Assembly (NCBI GenBank): GCA_035582835.1
Contig: JAYKAV010003431.1
Coordinates: forward strand, 186,001 to 250,000
DNA from: Phoebastria nigripes
Lineage: Eukaryota; Chordata; Aves; Procellariiformes; Diomedeidae
Direction of reading: 5' to 3'
Length of the DNA stretch: 64,000 nucleotides
The first letter of the stretch is position 1. Every line of letters starts with the position of its first letter. The translations under genes were made by a program, and so were the position numbers. Below the pieces are notes generated by a model. The model was not told where the DNA came from. It did not search any database and was given only the letters and a program-made list of their open reading frames with translations. This document shows, in pieces, positions 24,861 through 38,105 of this stretch.

Positions 24861-27800
24861 ACTGAGACTACTTTGGCTTTTATGTCCTGCATTATGACAT
24901 ATGAGCATTTACAGCCCTGGTAGACACATCTGGCTTAAAAGATAGGAATACGTATTTGTGAGGTATACACACAAGTATGTAGTGAGATCATGTGGCCAAA
25001 AGCATTACAAAGATGACTCTTAATATTCATGCCATAAAGTCATGCTACCAGTGCACCAGTTCCTGGTGACCTTCAGCAATATGGCTGCTATGTTCTGTTT
25101 TAGTGATTTTGTTGGTTCTGTTTATTTTTCTACAAAATGGGCTTACGGGAAAAATCAAAATATTCAAAGTCTGTATTCTAACGTGTACACAGGGTTCAGG
25201 TCTGCATTTCATTTGTATGAGCTGTTCATAGTGTTGTGTGTTGAGTTGTTCATTTAATTGCTTGTTTTTGCCCCTTTAGTGTTCTTTTAACCTTGATTTA
25301 TTTATGACTAGCTTAGTACTCAATATCATGCAGTATTTAATGTGCTAAAGACTGAGCTTTAGAATAGGTATATCATTATGGCCAAAATGGCTGGATCCCT
25401 CAAGAGGATGTCAGGGACAATATTAAGACTTTGCTTTATGCAAGAAATTACTGAATTTGACTAACTAACTCCACTGTATCCAGTAAAGAACAAATCTGGG
25501 TCTCAAGTCTGCCTGCTCCCAAAATCTCTGCACATTTTTAATAGTGAATATACACATTTTTTATCCTCTTCTAACCTTTACATGTTTTTTGCATGCATCC
25601 AGGTTCTGTGTCTTCTAAGCCAAAAGTGTGACAGGATTAACTGTTATGCTAGTATTTTTATCTAAAATTATATGTCATAGTTCTAGACCTTTCTGAGAGA
25701 CTCTAATTTCAGGAAATTTCCTTCTCATCAAGGAATGAATGATCTGAACAGTCGTATGAATTCTATATATTTATCTCAGCTAAACTAAACATCTTAACAT
25801 CTTAAGGTCAATTTGTGAGACTGGACAGCAGGTAATTTGGAGTTGAATATGAGACTTAAATGAGCATGAAAGGGATGAAAGAGGGTGACTTTCCTTACAC
25901 AAGTGTATGAGTACCCTTTTCATCAGGGAAACATTTTTTTTTTTTAAGACCAGGTATCTAGTGTTGCTGTTTACTCTGTCTACATTTTGGTCAGCAAGGC
26001 ACAGCTGGAGGGGAGCCACGGTTCTCTAAAAGCCTCCTCTCTCCCCCCCATCCCACCAAGTCCAAATCAATATAGCAGATTCAGTACCAGAGAAAAAATA
26101 AGCTCCCCAAAAGAACAGCGTAATTTCCCCAGAGGACTAAGGAAGGAGAAAGATTGCTGTGTCTATATGGCACTGATTGTTGGGAGATCCCTCTGACACA
26201 GCTGCGCTTTGGTCTTCATGCATGGTTAGGAAAAAAAAGCTGAGACAACTATTTGTGTTCCTAAACTATTTAGCGTACAAAATCAGACATTCAGAAAGAA
26301 TATGATGGGGTGGAGCATTTTTTACAGTGCAATGTATCTGACACATATCTAGGCCATTAATTAGAGAGAGAATCTTTCTATTGCAGTTGATTTACAGGAT
26401 CTAAACATTAATATAGTTTAGAAGTCAGAGGTGGAAAAGATCTGGTGAATTGTCAGCTTCTTGCCAACGCAAGATGCTTCTGAGCTAAAGGATGTAACTG
26501 ATAATGGATAACCTTTTCTGGGTTCTATTCTTATTTGCCAAATTACAGACGAGGAATAGGAAATAAGACTTGAGATGACATTTGAGCCATGACTCTTAAA
26601 AAAAAGGAAAAACGATTATTAAAGACAACAACTGTGTCGTGTGGGAAAGGTCATGATTTAATTGCAAGATTGTGAAATCAGGATGCCAAGCACTGGGGTA
26701 ACAGGTTCGAGAGACACATTCAGCTGAATGGTTCAATAGAATAGAGGACATTCCTTTTCATTTTCCGGATAAAATAACATTTCAAAACTCTTGATGAAAA
26801 AAAAAAAAACAAACCTGATTTACCTGAGTAAAACTGATGGTTTTTTAAATGATAAATTACATCTTAGGACCCTTCAGGAAAAAAGTCTTCTTACTTAAAA
26901 TAACTCTTACAATATCAAGCCTTCAAAATCTGATCCTGAAATACTTACCTTATCTTGATTTTATCAGAATCAATTGTACAAAGAGTGATCAGTGAAACCC
27001 AAGTAATTTTAGCAACAGTAGCTGAGGTGAAATAACTGAGTAGCATGTAGACAGCCATTCTTGACAAACATGTTATTAATCAAAAAGACAATGCTGAACC
27101 TGTAATTATGAAAGAATATTATATTCTGAAGAAGATAATATTTACAGTATGTCAAAATGAAGATAAAGGAAAAGTACTCAAGGCACTCTGCATTTATGTA
27201 GCTTAGAAATGTAAATGGTTTGTATAGTATTAACCAGGTGTTATACTATAACTTACAGAAATGAATTTTTGTCTTCTAAAATTGATTTCAGCCTTGTAAA
27301 AGAAGCTGGATTTGCATCATATGGGACTGAACTCATCAATTTATCCAAATTACAGATATGTTGCAGGCAGTGCAATTTTCCATAAGCTATCTTGTCAATG
27401 TCTCTCAACCCTGACCTACTTATGGCACCTCCAAAGATGAACAGATTTTTCAGTCTCCATGTTCATTCAGCCCTTGGTGTCTTTGCTGAGATTGCCAATA
27501 AGTGTCCCTGAAGAAGAGGGAAGGGGGGCTGCTTGATGTGGACACCAAGTTTTGGACCACCAAGTCATGCCTCAGAGTTGTTTCCATTAACAAGCCAACA
27601 CTTACTAACAGTTTCCCACCATGATGTCTGACATCAGTTTTGTCTCTTTACCTATGCTTACAATATGAAAGAGCTGAGCTGTCTCACATCTTAGCGCGTG
27701 AAAACTGTTGGCAAGTGTTGATGTATTTTTTCTTAATTCTGACTGCCATACACCTCCGATTAGCCATTACATAATACAATCTGTTCTGTATTTGATTTGA

Positions 27801-30636
27801 ACTAACAGATTCTACTATTATGGACATATATAAGCACCTAGAAAGATGGATAGGCCCAGTGCCATGGAGGTGATAGACTGCACACTCCAACAACAATCCC
27901 TGTGTCATTCAGTCTCCTGTTGAGTGTGAATTTAAATCACTTAAATCCTGAACATCTCTGTCCTTTTAATATTATAAAATTTAAATCCGTTAAGAATTCC
28001 TTTGGAAAAAACATATGAATCAAGAACAAATGATAAGATTAAGAAACCAATTGTTCACTTGGATTTAAAAATCCATCATGAATTTTCTAAATCTCAAACC
28101 GTTTAGTTAGGTTTTAGTTTTCACATTTGATGTGCTTGATCTTAAATCGTTCAGTAATAAAATGGAAAAAATACAAATCAGCCTGGTTAAATTAGAATAT
28201 TTATAAAGTGAGGTGCTGTAAGAAAGTCATTTAGTATCTCAGAAAGTTCACTTACGTAGTTCAAACAGATGAAAAATACTCCTCAATGAAATATAGCATA
28301 TACATCAGGATCAACACCAACCCTTTTCTACATCCATGGGATTTTACGCATCTCTGGGTATTGAGAATAAGCCTCTACTAATATCAAATTCCTTGGAAGT
28401 CTCCTAAACTTCTGGACATGGTAACTGAGGGAATGGTTGTTCCTGGTCCAGTCCAAGCCAGAAGAGAAGCCAAGCAGGCAATCTATCTGCAAGCCTAAAA
28501 TTAGAGTGAGGCATGCCACCATCTGTCATTCCCACCTTACCTTATGGATGTTAGAATGATTGACTCTTAGAAAGTAAGTACTGGTCCTGAGTAGGACTAG
28601 ACTTCGAAATATTTTAGATATTTTATTTTTACCTTTTAGTTTTCCACCATCACTTTTTCATGGTTAGATGTAGGACAGAGTATAAAATAATGTAAGAAAA
28701 TGTCAGGAAATGGCAGAAACAAATGCTCTCTTATCTTCAGTAAAAGTGGGATGGAAGAAAGTGGTGGAAAGCTTAGAGGGTCAGAAGACCCATTACATCT
28801 GTTTAATGAGAAAGCTGAGCCTCTGGGACTTGTTCACATCCTCCCTGCGAAAGGCCTGTCACAGGAACCAGATATGTGGAGGACCTTGCTCACATCTCTG
28901 GGCTTTTTACATGACCCTTATTTGGAAGGCAAGAAAGAAGCAAATTGCTTTTATAGTGTCTGGTGCTCTTCGGCATTTTATTTGTTTTTCACAATGACAG
29001 TGACTTGAAACTTTTTTTAAATTTAAAATACGCATGGGAAAATTTAATGTTTGGAAACCATGGAAGGAGTTCAAATAGTTCAAATTAAAGGAGAATCCTT
29101 AGGGCAAATGATGACCATGATTCTGTTCAATCATCTTCATCGCTCTCAAACCTGGCTCATCCATCTCCTTTACCACAAGAGCATCATCTGAAAACAGTGG
29201 GCTGCAGGAGTGTAACAGCAGACTTAATTTATCCTTCAGAATCATTGCTTCAAACAATAACACACAAACTGGTAGGACATGGACTGACCATAGTATGCCA
29301 AAGTGAATGTAGAGCCCTTTTTTTTCTTTTTTCTTTCAGAATTTAGCTGAAATGTAAGATTCAGTGATAGTCAGGAGGAGGGCAACTTTTACATCTTACA
29401 TCAAAATAACTTGAACTACACTTTAAAGTGTTCACACTACAAAAGTTCAAGCTTCTAGTTACTGGCAAGACAAGCCTTGAAGGTCTTGACTAGCTAAACT
29501 GAAAGTTACTTTTGAGTTCAAACTGTTCATAAACCAACCCGTTTTTTCTCAGCTCTTTTTCCAATCCATTATGGGTTGGGAAAACAACCATCTACATCAG
29601 TAGGTTGCAGATTTTGTGACCAGATTTTTTTTGTAGTCAAATCTCATCTGTTTCCTCAGACCTCTCTGTGCCCAAATCACCAAACTTACATTATAAGGAC
29701 AATGTAGTTTCACGGAAAAAACACTTACCATGGTTTCATAGCTTCCCATTTTGGACACATTGGCAGCTTACTGAATATTCAGTTTGTCTAAGTTTGTGTA
29801 TTCATTTGAGCTTTCCCATTTTCAGACGGGCTGTTAAGAAAATTGAAAGGATTGGAAGTAACTTCCCATCATTTTCAAGAATTTGTCTGCATCCTGATAT
29901 CAGACAGTCCCTCCCTTTCTAAAACACCCCATTCTCATCCCATCTACAAATGTGCATTTAATTTTCATTCTGCAAATTTAATTTTCATATGTCATACATT
30001 TTGGAAGACCTAAAAGCCTGATTTTGAGAAAGTTTGTTGTTTCTAGTAATCCAACAGAAGTAGTAAGGAAGTCAACATATGTCCTAGGGCTGTATAAGAG
30101 CTATTCACTGAGTATGTTCATCGGGGGTATTTAATCACTGACTGTCTGAAGTGTAGCAAAAAACATGAAGCTGGTGTTTAATGAAGATGCCTTAACCTTT
30201 TGGGTTATGGTTTTGTATTTGGAATTTAAACCAGACACTCATAAACAAACAACTAAAAGAGAGGATAAAAACTTATCAGAATAGTTCACTTCTCCAATTT
30301 AACATTCAAACATGAATCCAAATCTTAGACTCTGTTTACAGTAGGGTAAGGGCCAGGGATGCCTCTGTGCATTGTGTGAAACTAGACATCATACTTTTAA
30401 TATGTCATGAATTTATTTCACCAGTTTCTACAATTATCTTTTCCATTATCTCAGGGTATTTGCAGCAACACATTTTAGGTCATTAAAATGTTCCCAGAAA
30501 GGATGTGCAATTATTTCTGAAAAGATATGTCTAATATTTTTATTGCATATCAGTCCACATGTAGCTGCACACTGTATACATAAAGTTGCAATGGCAAAGA
30601 AGGAATCTCATTCTCTCACTCTTGCTCTCTCTGCCT
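24861..30636. other. unannotated AT-rich DNA
   Basis: Frames at 25042-25257, 25780-26196, 27684-27908 and 28700-29008 look like chance. A 20-bp imperfect tandem duplication around TTTAATTTTCAT lies at 29953-29990, and A/T runs are common. No gene or clear transposon is seen. Confidence 0.4.
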
Positions 30637-30653
30637 CACACACACACACACAC
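30637..30653. repeat. (CA)8 microsatellite with flanking CT-rich DNA
   Basis: A short CA run follows a CT-rich stretch (30610-30636) and is followed by CTCTCTC. Confidence 0.9.
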
Positions 30654-30889
30654 TCTCTCATGCACATAGGCATGTACAAAAGGAAGTTTTTGGCCCCCAG
30701 CTTCCCAAATTGTTCAAATGTTTTTCAGCCGAAATGCCAATAAAGCAAAAAACCCTGCAACCACAAAAGGACGCAACAGCAAGAAAAGGAAGAGGTGAAA
30801 AGAGAAGTATCTGCTCTGTGACACCGTACCTGGGAACTCTAGGGTGCAAAATACAGTCTCACACTGTGAAAAGCAGATCATCAAAGCAG

Positions 30890-31420
30890 ACTCGCTAAAT
30901 CACCTTCCACTGGTAAGTACACAGGCCAAGTACCCTCGCCCTGTAGCAGCCAATAAGCGCCTACCTATTTGTAATGCTGCAAACACAGTTAGCAACATAT
31001 TTGTTAGCAGGTGTCACTGTGATGAGAAGAGCAGACGGCAGTCAGGCTGTAATTATTGTGTGAACCCAATAGGCGTTACACACTTCATTTTGGAACACAT
31101 CACAGAATTCTTTAATAGCTGGCCTGATTATTAGGATCTTACGTTAATTTGTGCAGAATGTTATAAAAGTTAAGCAAGAAGATATTAACATTATACAAAT
31201 GAGCGCGGTTCTGCCTGTTAGCTTGAACATACGGCAAGAAACAGAATGACACTATCCAACACTGCAAATTTACATTTAACAAAATCGCTAAGTAACAATT
31301 TTACAGTCATCTTAATTTGCATCACTAAAACCTGGCGGCATTTCACCCAAAATGCATTAGCAGGAACTATTTATGAGATCAGTATCAAGGTTTTCGTATA
31401 AAGCCAGTGAATTAATATGA
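30890..31420. other. candidate conserved non-coding element
   Basis: This stretch is free of simple repeats, is compositionally balanced, and retains scattered CpGs (for example GAGCGCGGTT, GGCGTTACAC, CGGCATTTCACC) in an AT-rich, CpG-poor background. It also contains homeodomain-type TAAT words and octamer-like TTTGCAT and ATTTGCAT. There is no open frame with splice context beyond 30844-31134, which does not read as a protein. The idea that it is a regulatory element is inference from texture only. Confidence 0.25.
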
Positions 31421-34400
31421 TTGTTAGAACAGTCCTTGCAATGGTGATGCCTAACTTCCTTAGAAAAGTACAGTTAAGGATCACCATCGCTGCTCCGTGA
31501 ACACTTGTTAAAACAATTCATAGCAAAATAACTGTGAAAAGGTAAATTGGCGTCGAAGGTGGGAAAATATAACCCAACTTCTCAGGGCAATCAAATATCA
31601 TCATATTGTGTACTGTCTAGGGTGTGAGCGTAAGCACTTCACAGTGGGGATGTTTTTAATCTATATTTGTCCAACATGGCACAGAGGAGCCACAACTTGC
31701 ATTGATTTTGTCATTGTGTTTGTGCAGCAGGTGTGAACTAATGGAGGCAGGGTCCTGGATTCCCCAGCTCTCCGTGTCAGGAACCAACCTCCCTTCCAGA
31801 TCAAGTCCTGCTTTTGTCTCCAGCGCAGTGAAGAAAAGAAGCAAGGAGAGGTGGTGCAGACCTGGGTCTTAGCATGGAGCCAGACCACAGCAGAAGGGGA
31901 TGCAGCAAAACATGGAGACAAGAAGCCTCTCCAGGTCCCACAGTTTAAGAAATACATTAGCACCAATAATTGATTTAATTATAGAAATTTAATTAACCTC
32001 TCTTGCCTTTGAAAGCATGATATATTCCTACAAGGCCGAAATTTCCTCTCGGATCTGCTCTATAGTTCTTAATTACATTGATCTACTGTACTGACATACG
32101 TATTTTCCTTTATACCAGTTGGAAATCTGCACACCTAAGGAGTCCAGAATACTGAAGCAAACTGCTATCATGTGGATTTGAAAAGAATTTTGTCCTCAGA
32201 TTAAATAAAAAAAAAAAAACCACTGTAACAAAAAAGGCTGAGTTTCTGACAGAGTACACCACTTGTATGCTGCATTATATAATATGAATAATTTATATTG
32301 CTAAAAGTGCTTCCTCTGAAATATGGGTGGAAGCGGGTAATTGCCCATGGATAATACTTTATATATTTTGTAGGAGGAACATATCTCAACCCAAGAAAAT
32401 ACACTGGCGCTAGGGCACAACTTTCAGATATGAATGACTCAATGAATCATGAATGACTATGATTTTCTTGGGATCTAATGGTTTAACACACACTTAAATA
32501 CATAACAAATGCATGGAAAACCCTACACAATCTAAATTGGGTAGCACAGAGTGGACTGTGAACTCTTCTGAGCACTTTAACTGTTTGGGGTTTAAACAAT
32601 AAATGAATATATACATACGGGGGCAGCTTTTACCTGGCTGATAGTGGCATCCATCTCCACTAGAAATGTATAAATCTTTCTGAAATCTTTCTGTATTGCT
32701 CTGTCTTAATAGTGACATGCAGTGGCTGCATGGTGCAACAGAGGTTTAAGAGAACAGTATTGCACAAATAGGAACAGCATTTAACACATGACAACATATC
32801 TGAGCTTGTTATACCACACAGCAAGTTTCGATAGACATTGTTTTTACTGGTATTTAAACACGTTGTAGAGTTACTGTTCATTCACACACCCATGCAGTTG
32901 CCCTCAGAGGGGATTTTAACAAAAAACATATCATAACTCCGAGGCTTTTATGGGCTACAGCGTCAGGCTGCCTGTACTGCAGGATCTAGACTGACACAAA
33001 CCAGCATCAGACAGAAAGCGGCAGGTAGGAAATGTTCCAGAAAATATGGAGAAGTTTTGTATTTTGAATTTTAGCCTTCAGATCAGATGATCACTTTACA
33101 GTTGGGCAGATAGTGAAGTTAGCCCACTTCTCCCTTGTGTTAAAGGCTCCCCTCGCATCAGTCGTTCCTCTTTCACACTTGCACCACTCACGCCTGCTGC
33201 TATCGCGGGAGCTGCCCTTTCACTGCCTCTGCTTTTGACCCACTCATCTTGGTAAACTGGGTGGAATTTTATTTTGCAGAAGTTTCTGTATCTATCTCCT
33301 GTGGATTGGTGATTTAGCCCAATAAGCCCACCAGTGTCTGAAAATGAAATTGATTGTGCCAAGACTAACCTCTTTAAAACAAGGAATGCATAAGGCAAGC
33401 CTATTCTCTTTGTCCGTTTTAAGTATCTGTCTAAATCTGTCTAAAACATGGAGCTCAACCAATCTCTACTATTCCTTATTCTGTCTTGGTGGGTATCATT
33501 TCTCTCAAGTTATGGTGTTTCTTATTAAATTCCCTAATGTCTGTCATCCAACCATCTGATCTTCTTCTGGAGACCATGTTCCTTCCAACATAAAATGATA
33601 TTTCGATATTACTGCAAAACTTCTTCTGTCTGTCTGGAGCAAAACAAGGGAAGACATGATCTATTATCTTCTACAAATAAAATAACTATTAAAAGTCCAA
33701 GGAAAATAGGTGTTGATGCACTGATTATAGTCCTGAGGAATTTGGAGTTATAGCAAAAAGACTTAATTAGAGGACGCAGTCCAGCTAAGTCCAATTTCCA
33801 GCAACATGAGAGAGGAAAAATGGAAAATGCGATGCTGTCTTAACAAATCATTGTCAGCTTTACTGAGATTAGAAGTGTTATTATCTGATAGTCATGTATG
33901 CATGCACAGTGACACTATGGTGCATAGTTAAGGTGCTCTCTATATGGTTTTCTGTATCTTAATTTCTTGGCACCATTTTCAAATGCAAATGTTAATTCCG
34001 GCATTCCTGGGGCTATAACGAAAATGCACTGCTTACTCTCCTCAACCTTTTATTTCTTCTGCGTATCTCCAGGCTTAATTTTTCAGGTTAAATTGGGCAA
34101 AGGTTGTTTTTGTTTTCTGTGAAGAAAATATATATTCCAGGAGCAGAACTGTCTTGATTGATACGTTATGCATCCATCAGTTGGGTTACATGGACTATGA
34201 GTCAGGGTATAATTCTGCCCTATGTCAGCGTTTTCCTTTCCAAGTGCTTGAGACTGTGCATTGCAGAAACACGCTTCTGGGGAGAATACTTCAGAAAATT
34301 GTGCTAACTCCTTGGTTCCTTCCATCACCACAATGTCATATTAGGAGGCACAAAGTGACATCTTGATATATTGCTTATAGCCTCATATAAGGTAAAGTCT

Positions 34401-35329
34401 TATTAGAAAGTAATAAAAGTGACCTCCTGCTTTTTTGTCCATAATCTTGTATTACGTTAAGATGGAAAATCAGAGCTGGTTATGTTTGCCATTATTTTGT
34501 TGTATTTAAAATAATATTGTGCAACACCAAGGTTGGAGTTTGAAAAATGCTAAGAAATAATACTGTCTGGAGCAATATATAAAATACTGATGAAAATAGA
34601 AAAGACAAACATACTTCCCTGTGGTTCGTTTTGGGTGTGTCTGATGAACAACGCAAATAAAATCTCTGCCTTCACTTACAGTGTGTTTTCAACTTAAGTA
34701 GCTGCAATGCTCAAAATGTTGTAGTCTAAAAAAATCTGGAAATATTGTAAAAATAAGTTTAGTTTGGAGTGAAATGTGACATGCAAGTACATTGTGCTCA
34801 TGACCTGGATTAGACCATTAAGGGTAAAGGTATTTTGTTAATAAGTAGGGAAAACACTGTGCCACCTTAAATGAGGTTTCTCTGCTAGAGAGAATAAGTT
34901 GTTTCTTTGAAGGAAGGGTTAGATTTGGAAACCCATCAGGAAATATGACTTACAGTAGAATTTAAATGAAATAATTTTGACATATTTAACTTCAGAAATG
35001 TCTACTATTCTATCTATATAGGCCAAAAAAATCATAATATAGATTTAATTTAATGCAATTAAAGTTTAGCTTGTCCTATGTTAGGGATGTTACTCTAGGG
35101 GGAACAAAACTGGTTGCAATAGTGAAATTGTAAAAGTTGTTTTATGTCACATTAGTTAACATATGCAAGCTTATTTAACATGTGGACCACAAATAAGTGT
35201 AATTATATTAAAACAAGGATCTGTAGCTCAGAAGCAATAAAAATAGACTAGGTTGTATTATTAATTCTTGTGTTAAGGGTTTTGAGCCATGTTGATTGGC
35301 CTGAATTTTTTGATTTTGTTATGGTACAA
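31421..35329. other. unannotated AT-rich DNA
   Basis: No gene, RNA or recognisable transposon is seen. Frames at 31656-31966 (-), 33096-33398 (-) and 34083-34331 (-) are unsupported. Confidence 0.4.
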
Positions 35330-35560
35330 AGGGATTGTTTGAAGTAATTTGTCCCCGAGAGAGGCTCACAATCCCAAGCGGGTTTCAATTCAGCAAAGCA
35401 AATCTAATTTTGTTTGCTTTATGCAAACCAGAAGGGGCTGTGGTTCATTCTGTTTTCACTGGAGGGGAAAGGCGCACTAATGGGACCTGCTGAAATGCAT
35501 GCATTGCAAACATCATACCCCTGCATATATTAAATTTAGCTATGTGATGCACTGTGTTCA
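35330..35560. other. candidate conserved non-coding stretch
   Basis: A repeat-free block has mixed composition, several TTTGCTTTATGCAAA-like and ATGCATGCATTGCAAA words (POU/octamer- and C/EBP-like half sites) and a few CpGs. It lies about 300 bp upstream of the exon candidate at 35838, so it could equally be intronic sequence near that exon. Assignment is by texture only. Confidence 0.2.
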
Positions 35561-35837
35561 TCATCTCATTGTGTACACAGATACGCTTTAGAACAAAGCC
35601 TTTAATAGTACAGGAACCTTACTACATTATGCCAACACACTATTGTATTTATATTTAATGCTACAACTGGAATTTCTTCCCTTGGATAAAGTGTATTGAT
35701 ATGTCGTCTTTTTTTCCCTCCTGTTACTTGTTATAGTAGACAGTATACTGAGGACATTACATGCTTAAGCTTCAAGCCATCTGAAGATTAATTATATGGA
35801 GGTCTCATAATGGTTTTTAATTTTCCCTTTTTTACAG

Positions 35838-35951
35838 CCCAGAGTTAAATAGGAGACATGTTCGGGATCTGATTGCCAAAAGAGCAATAATCCCCAATCC
35901 ATCAGATCGAGGCTGGAAGATAAATGAAGGCGAATAGCACCTGCAAGACAG
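35838..35951 (+). CDS. candidate 114-bp exon ending an unidentified protein
   Basis: A strong acceptor (CCCTTTTTTACAG, ending 35837) and a donor (ACAG|GTAATG, GT at 35952) bound 114 bp. Only one frame is open: after one leading base it gives 32 codons, including RRHVRDLIAKRAIIPNPSDR followed by GWKINEGE, then TAG at 35935-35937, 14 bases before the donor. The peptide is charged, balanced and protein-like, with no low-complexity bias. A stop this close to a downstream junction would not be expected to trigger nonsense-mediated decay, so this could be an alternative C-terminal exon, a last coding exon spliced in the 3' UTR, or part of a non-coding RNA. I do not recognise the family. It lies 34 kb from the other plus-strand exon candidate, and nothing links the two. 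Confidence 0.35.
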
Positions 35952-37784
35952 GTAATGCTCCAGACAATAACCACTGCTTTGACAGATTGCTACCCTCTCT
36001 TCAGAGTGGCTCCTTTTTAGGCTTTACAAATGCAGTATTTATATTGCCTAAAAAGTACACCAGAACTGAATAAGTGCTGGATATAGGAGGAAATCCATTT
36101 CTCTGAAAGCCAAAGGAAATGTTGCCATTTATTTCACTGTGAGTCAGAGTGGGCCACTAAAAAATGTTTGATGGCAAAGTTGAAGGATAGATACATTTAT
36201 TTGCATATAAGTCACATTATTTGTTTATTGAATTTTCATAATAGTGCTATGGTTCACGTGGTGTTGCTCAATTTTTTCCAGGGTGCTTCTGTTTTGAAAA
36301 CAATTTCGATATTGCACAGAGACAGACACATCTCAAAACCCTTCAATTTGTCATTAGACATTTGGCTGCTTGCCTATTTACTGATAATATTGCAAAACTA
36401 CATTAATTTACTGAATGGTTTTTGTGAATCAGTTCATACAGAATTCAGAATGATACTTGTCATGCGTCAGATGATTAACTATTAAAAGCATAGGTTTACT
36501 TGTTATGCTTATTGTGTGGTACAGTTCAAAGTTTGCTTAAATGTGCAATTTAAATTCAAAGATGGGTTAGGAATAATGATTCTTCTGCTTTTGAAGTTCC
36601 TTCACGAAACACTACAGGAATATTCTTCCCAATTGTGTTCCGTATTGCCACTTACCTTTCTCTTCAGCTAGTATTCCTCCTTAATTTCTCATGAGATTCG
36701 GGAATCAAAAATTTTTAATACTGTAACACAAGTGTTTTGTCTCGGTACCCAAAACCCTGATCACAGAGGCAGCTTGGATGGGTCAATGGGTGTTCTTGCA
36801 CAGAAGGTCTCCTTACGAGTGAGCCCAATCGCAGTGCAGGGGATCGGAGCCCGCCTCCATGCCTCTTCTACAGCTCAAAGGGTGTGACTGTGCTCTTGAT
36901 ACAGAGAAAGTACGTCCTAATATTTTCTGATGTTGTAAACCCATTCAGAATTAATGCAAACAGGTAAGATTTTGGTTGTGTGTTATCTTAGAAGGAATAT
37001 TTGAAAATAATTATCTTCTCTATCACTGCATAATACCTGCACGTTCTTTAACATCTAGAAGTCAACAGGCACAAAGTTTTGATGCATTCTCTTCTGCTAG
37101 ATTTAGGCAAAAATTGAGATTTCAATTTAGAATCAGACTCTAGGCAAACTTAACTTTTTAATAGGAGTGTTCCTTTGCTCAAAATGCTAATTGCTTAGGT
37201 AACAAAGTAAATGTTCAAATTAACCTGAAACTTCTAAAAATCTAAGCAAATAAAAATTAAAAAGGACAAAGAGCTGAGAGGTTTTTTTAAGAAGATAAAC
37301 CCTTTTGAAATTGGAGGAAAGACAGTGGTGCAATCTGCTCTAGTGTTAAGTTTTGTGTGATCTTCACTGAGAGGGACCAAGATATTTCCAAGGTGTAAAG
37401 GAAGACAGGAGATCCGAGTCAGCATAAATCAGCACATGCAGGTCAATATCACTCTTCAGAGCTTTACAATTTGACAGATCTACTTTGAAACTATTTTGAT
37501 TTACTCCAGCTGAGGATCTGGCCCGCAAAAAAGGATGAGTACAATTTAAAAGGTTTAAAAAAGAAGTACTCTGATCAAAGTACTTTTATTAGCTAAGGTT
37601 ATTGAACAAAAATTATCTGAAATAGAATTTAGAACGAAGAAAGAACGTTTGTCAGAAGAGTTTAAATTGAGATAATGTTACAGAGGAGGATTGGGGGAAA
37701 TGCTGAAAATACCATCAACTGCAGTCATAAAGTATTTTCATAGCTAAATATGATTTATTACTTGCTTTTATTTTCATCATTCCT
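35952..37784. other. unannotated DNA
   Basis: A weak exon-like block at 36874-36963 has an acceptor-like CCTCTTCTACAG and a donor-like CAG|GTAAGA with one open frame; it is discussed as a finding. A locally GC-richer patch spans about 36745-36870. Nothing else is recognised. Confidence 0.35.
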
Positions 37785-38105
37785 TATTTATATAGCACTA
37801 ACCACTTTACAAAAATTAATAAAATAGCGCACGCTTTTAGAACCTTAAAGGCTAACTCAGATGAACATAAAGAGGAATGAAGGGAAGGGATGCAGTGTCA
37901 CTTCAATAATGCAATACGTACAGCAAGAGACAATCCTTGCTCCAAGGGGTCTTCTGTATGAATAGACAAGGCAGATAAAGGAGCTAATATTAATTCCTCA
38001 GTTTATGGATGGAGAACTGAGGCACTGAAAAATCAAAGGATTTACCCAAATTGACAAAGAAACTCTGCCTGAGCTAGATACTGAATCCATTTTCTTCATG
38101 CTCGA
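37785..38105 (-). repeat. L3/MIR-like ancient repeat, about 320 bp
   Basis: A long ordered match to an old amniote interspersed repeat is seen on the minus strand. It runs from TATTTATATAGCACTAACCA with CACTTTACAAAAATTAA, through AGACAATCCTTGCTCCAAGG and GAATAGACAAGGCAGATAAA, to CTCAGTTTATGGATGGAGAA, CTGAGGCACTGAAAAATC and GAGCTAGATACTGAATCCA. Family members carry ..GCACTTTACAAA.., ..CAAGACAG..GTCCCTGCCCC.. and ..TTTACAGATGGGGAACTGAGGCA... in this order. It is the best preserved of the ancient repeats here. Confidence 0.7.

Noticed and set aside
26460..26580. Possible MIR-like fragment around TTGCCAAATTACAGACGAGG
   Set aside because: Only one short word matches; the flanking order of motifs is absent.
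26690..26720. GGTTCGA word as a tRNA T-loop
   Set aside because: No acceptor stem, D-arm or anticodon arm can be folded around it.
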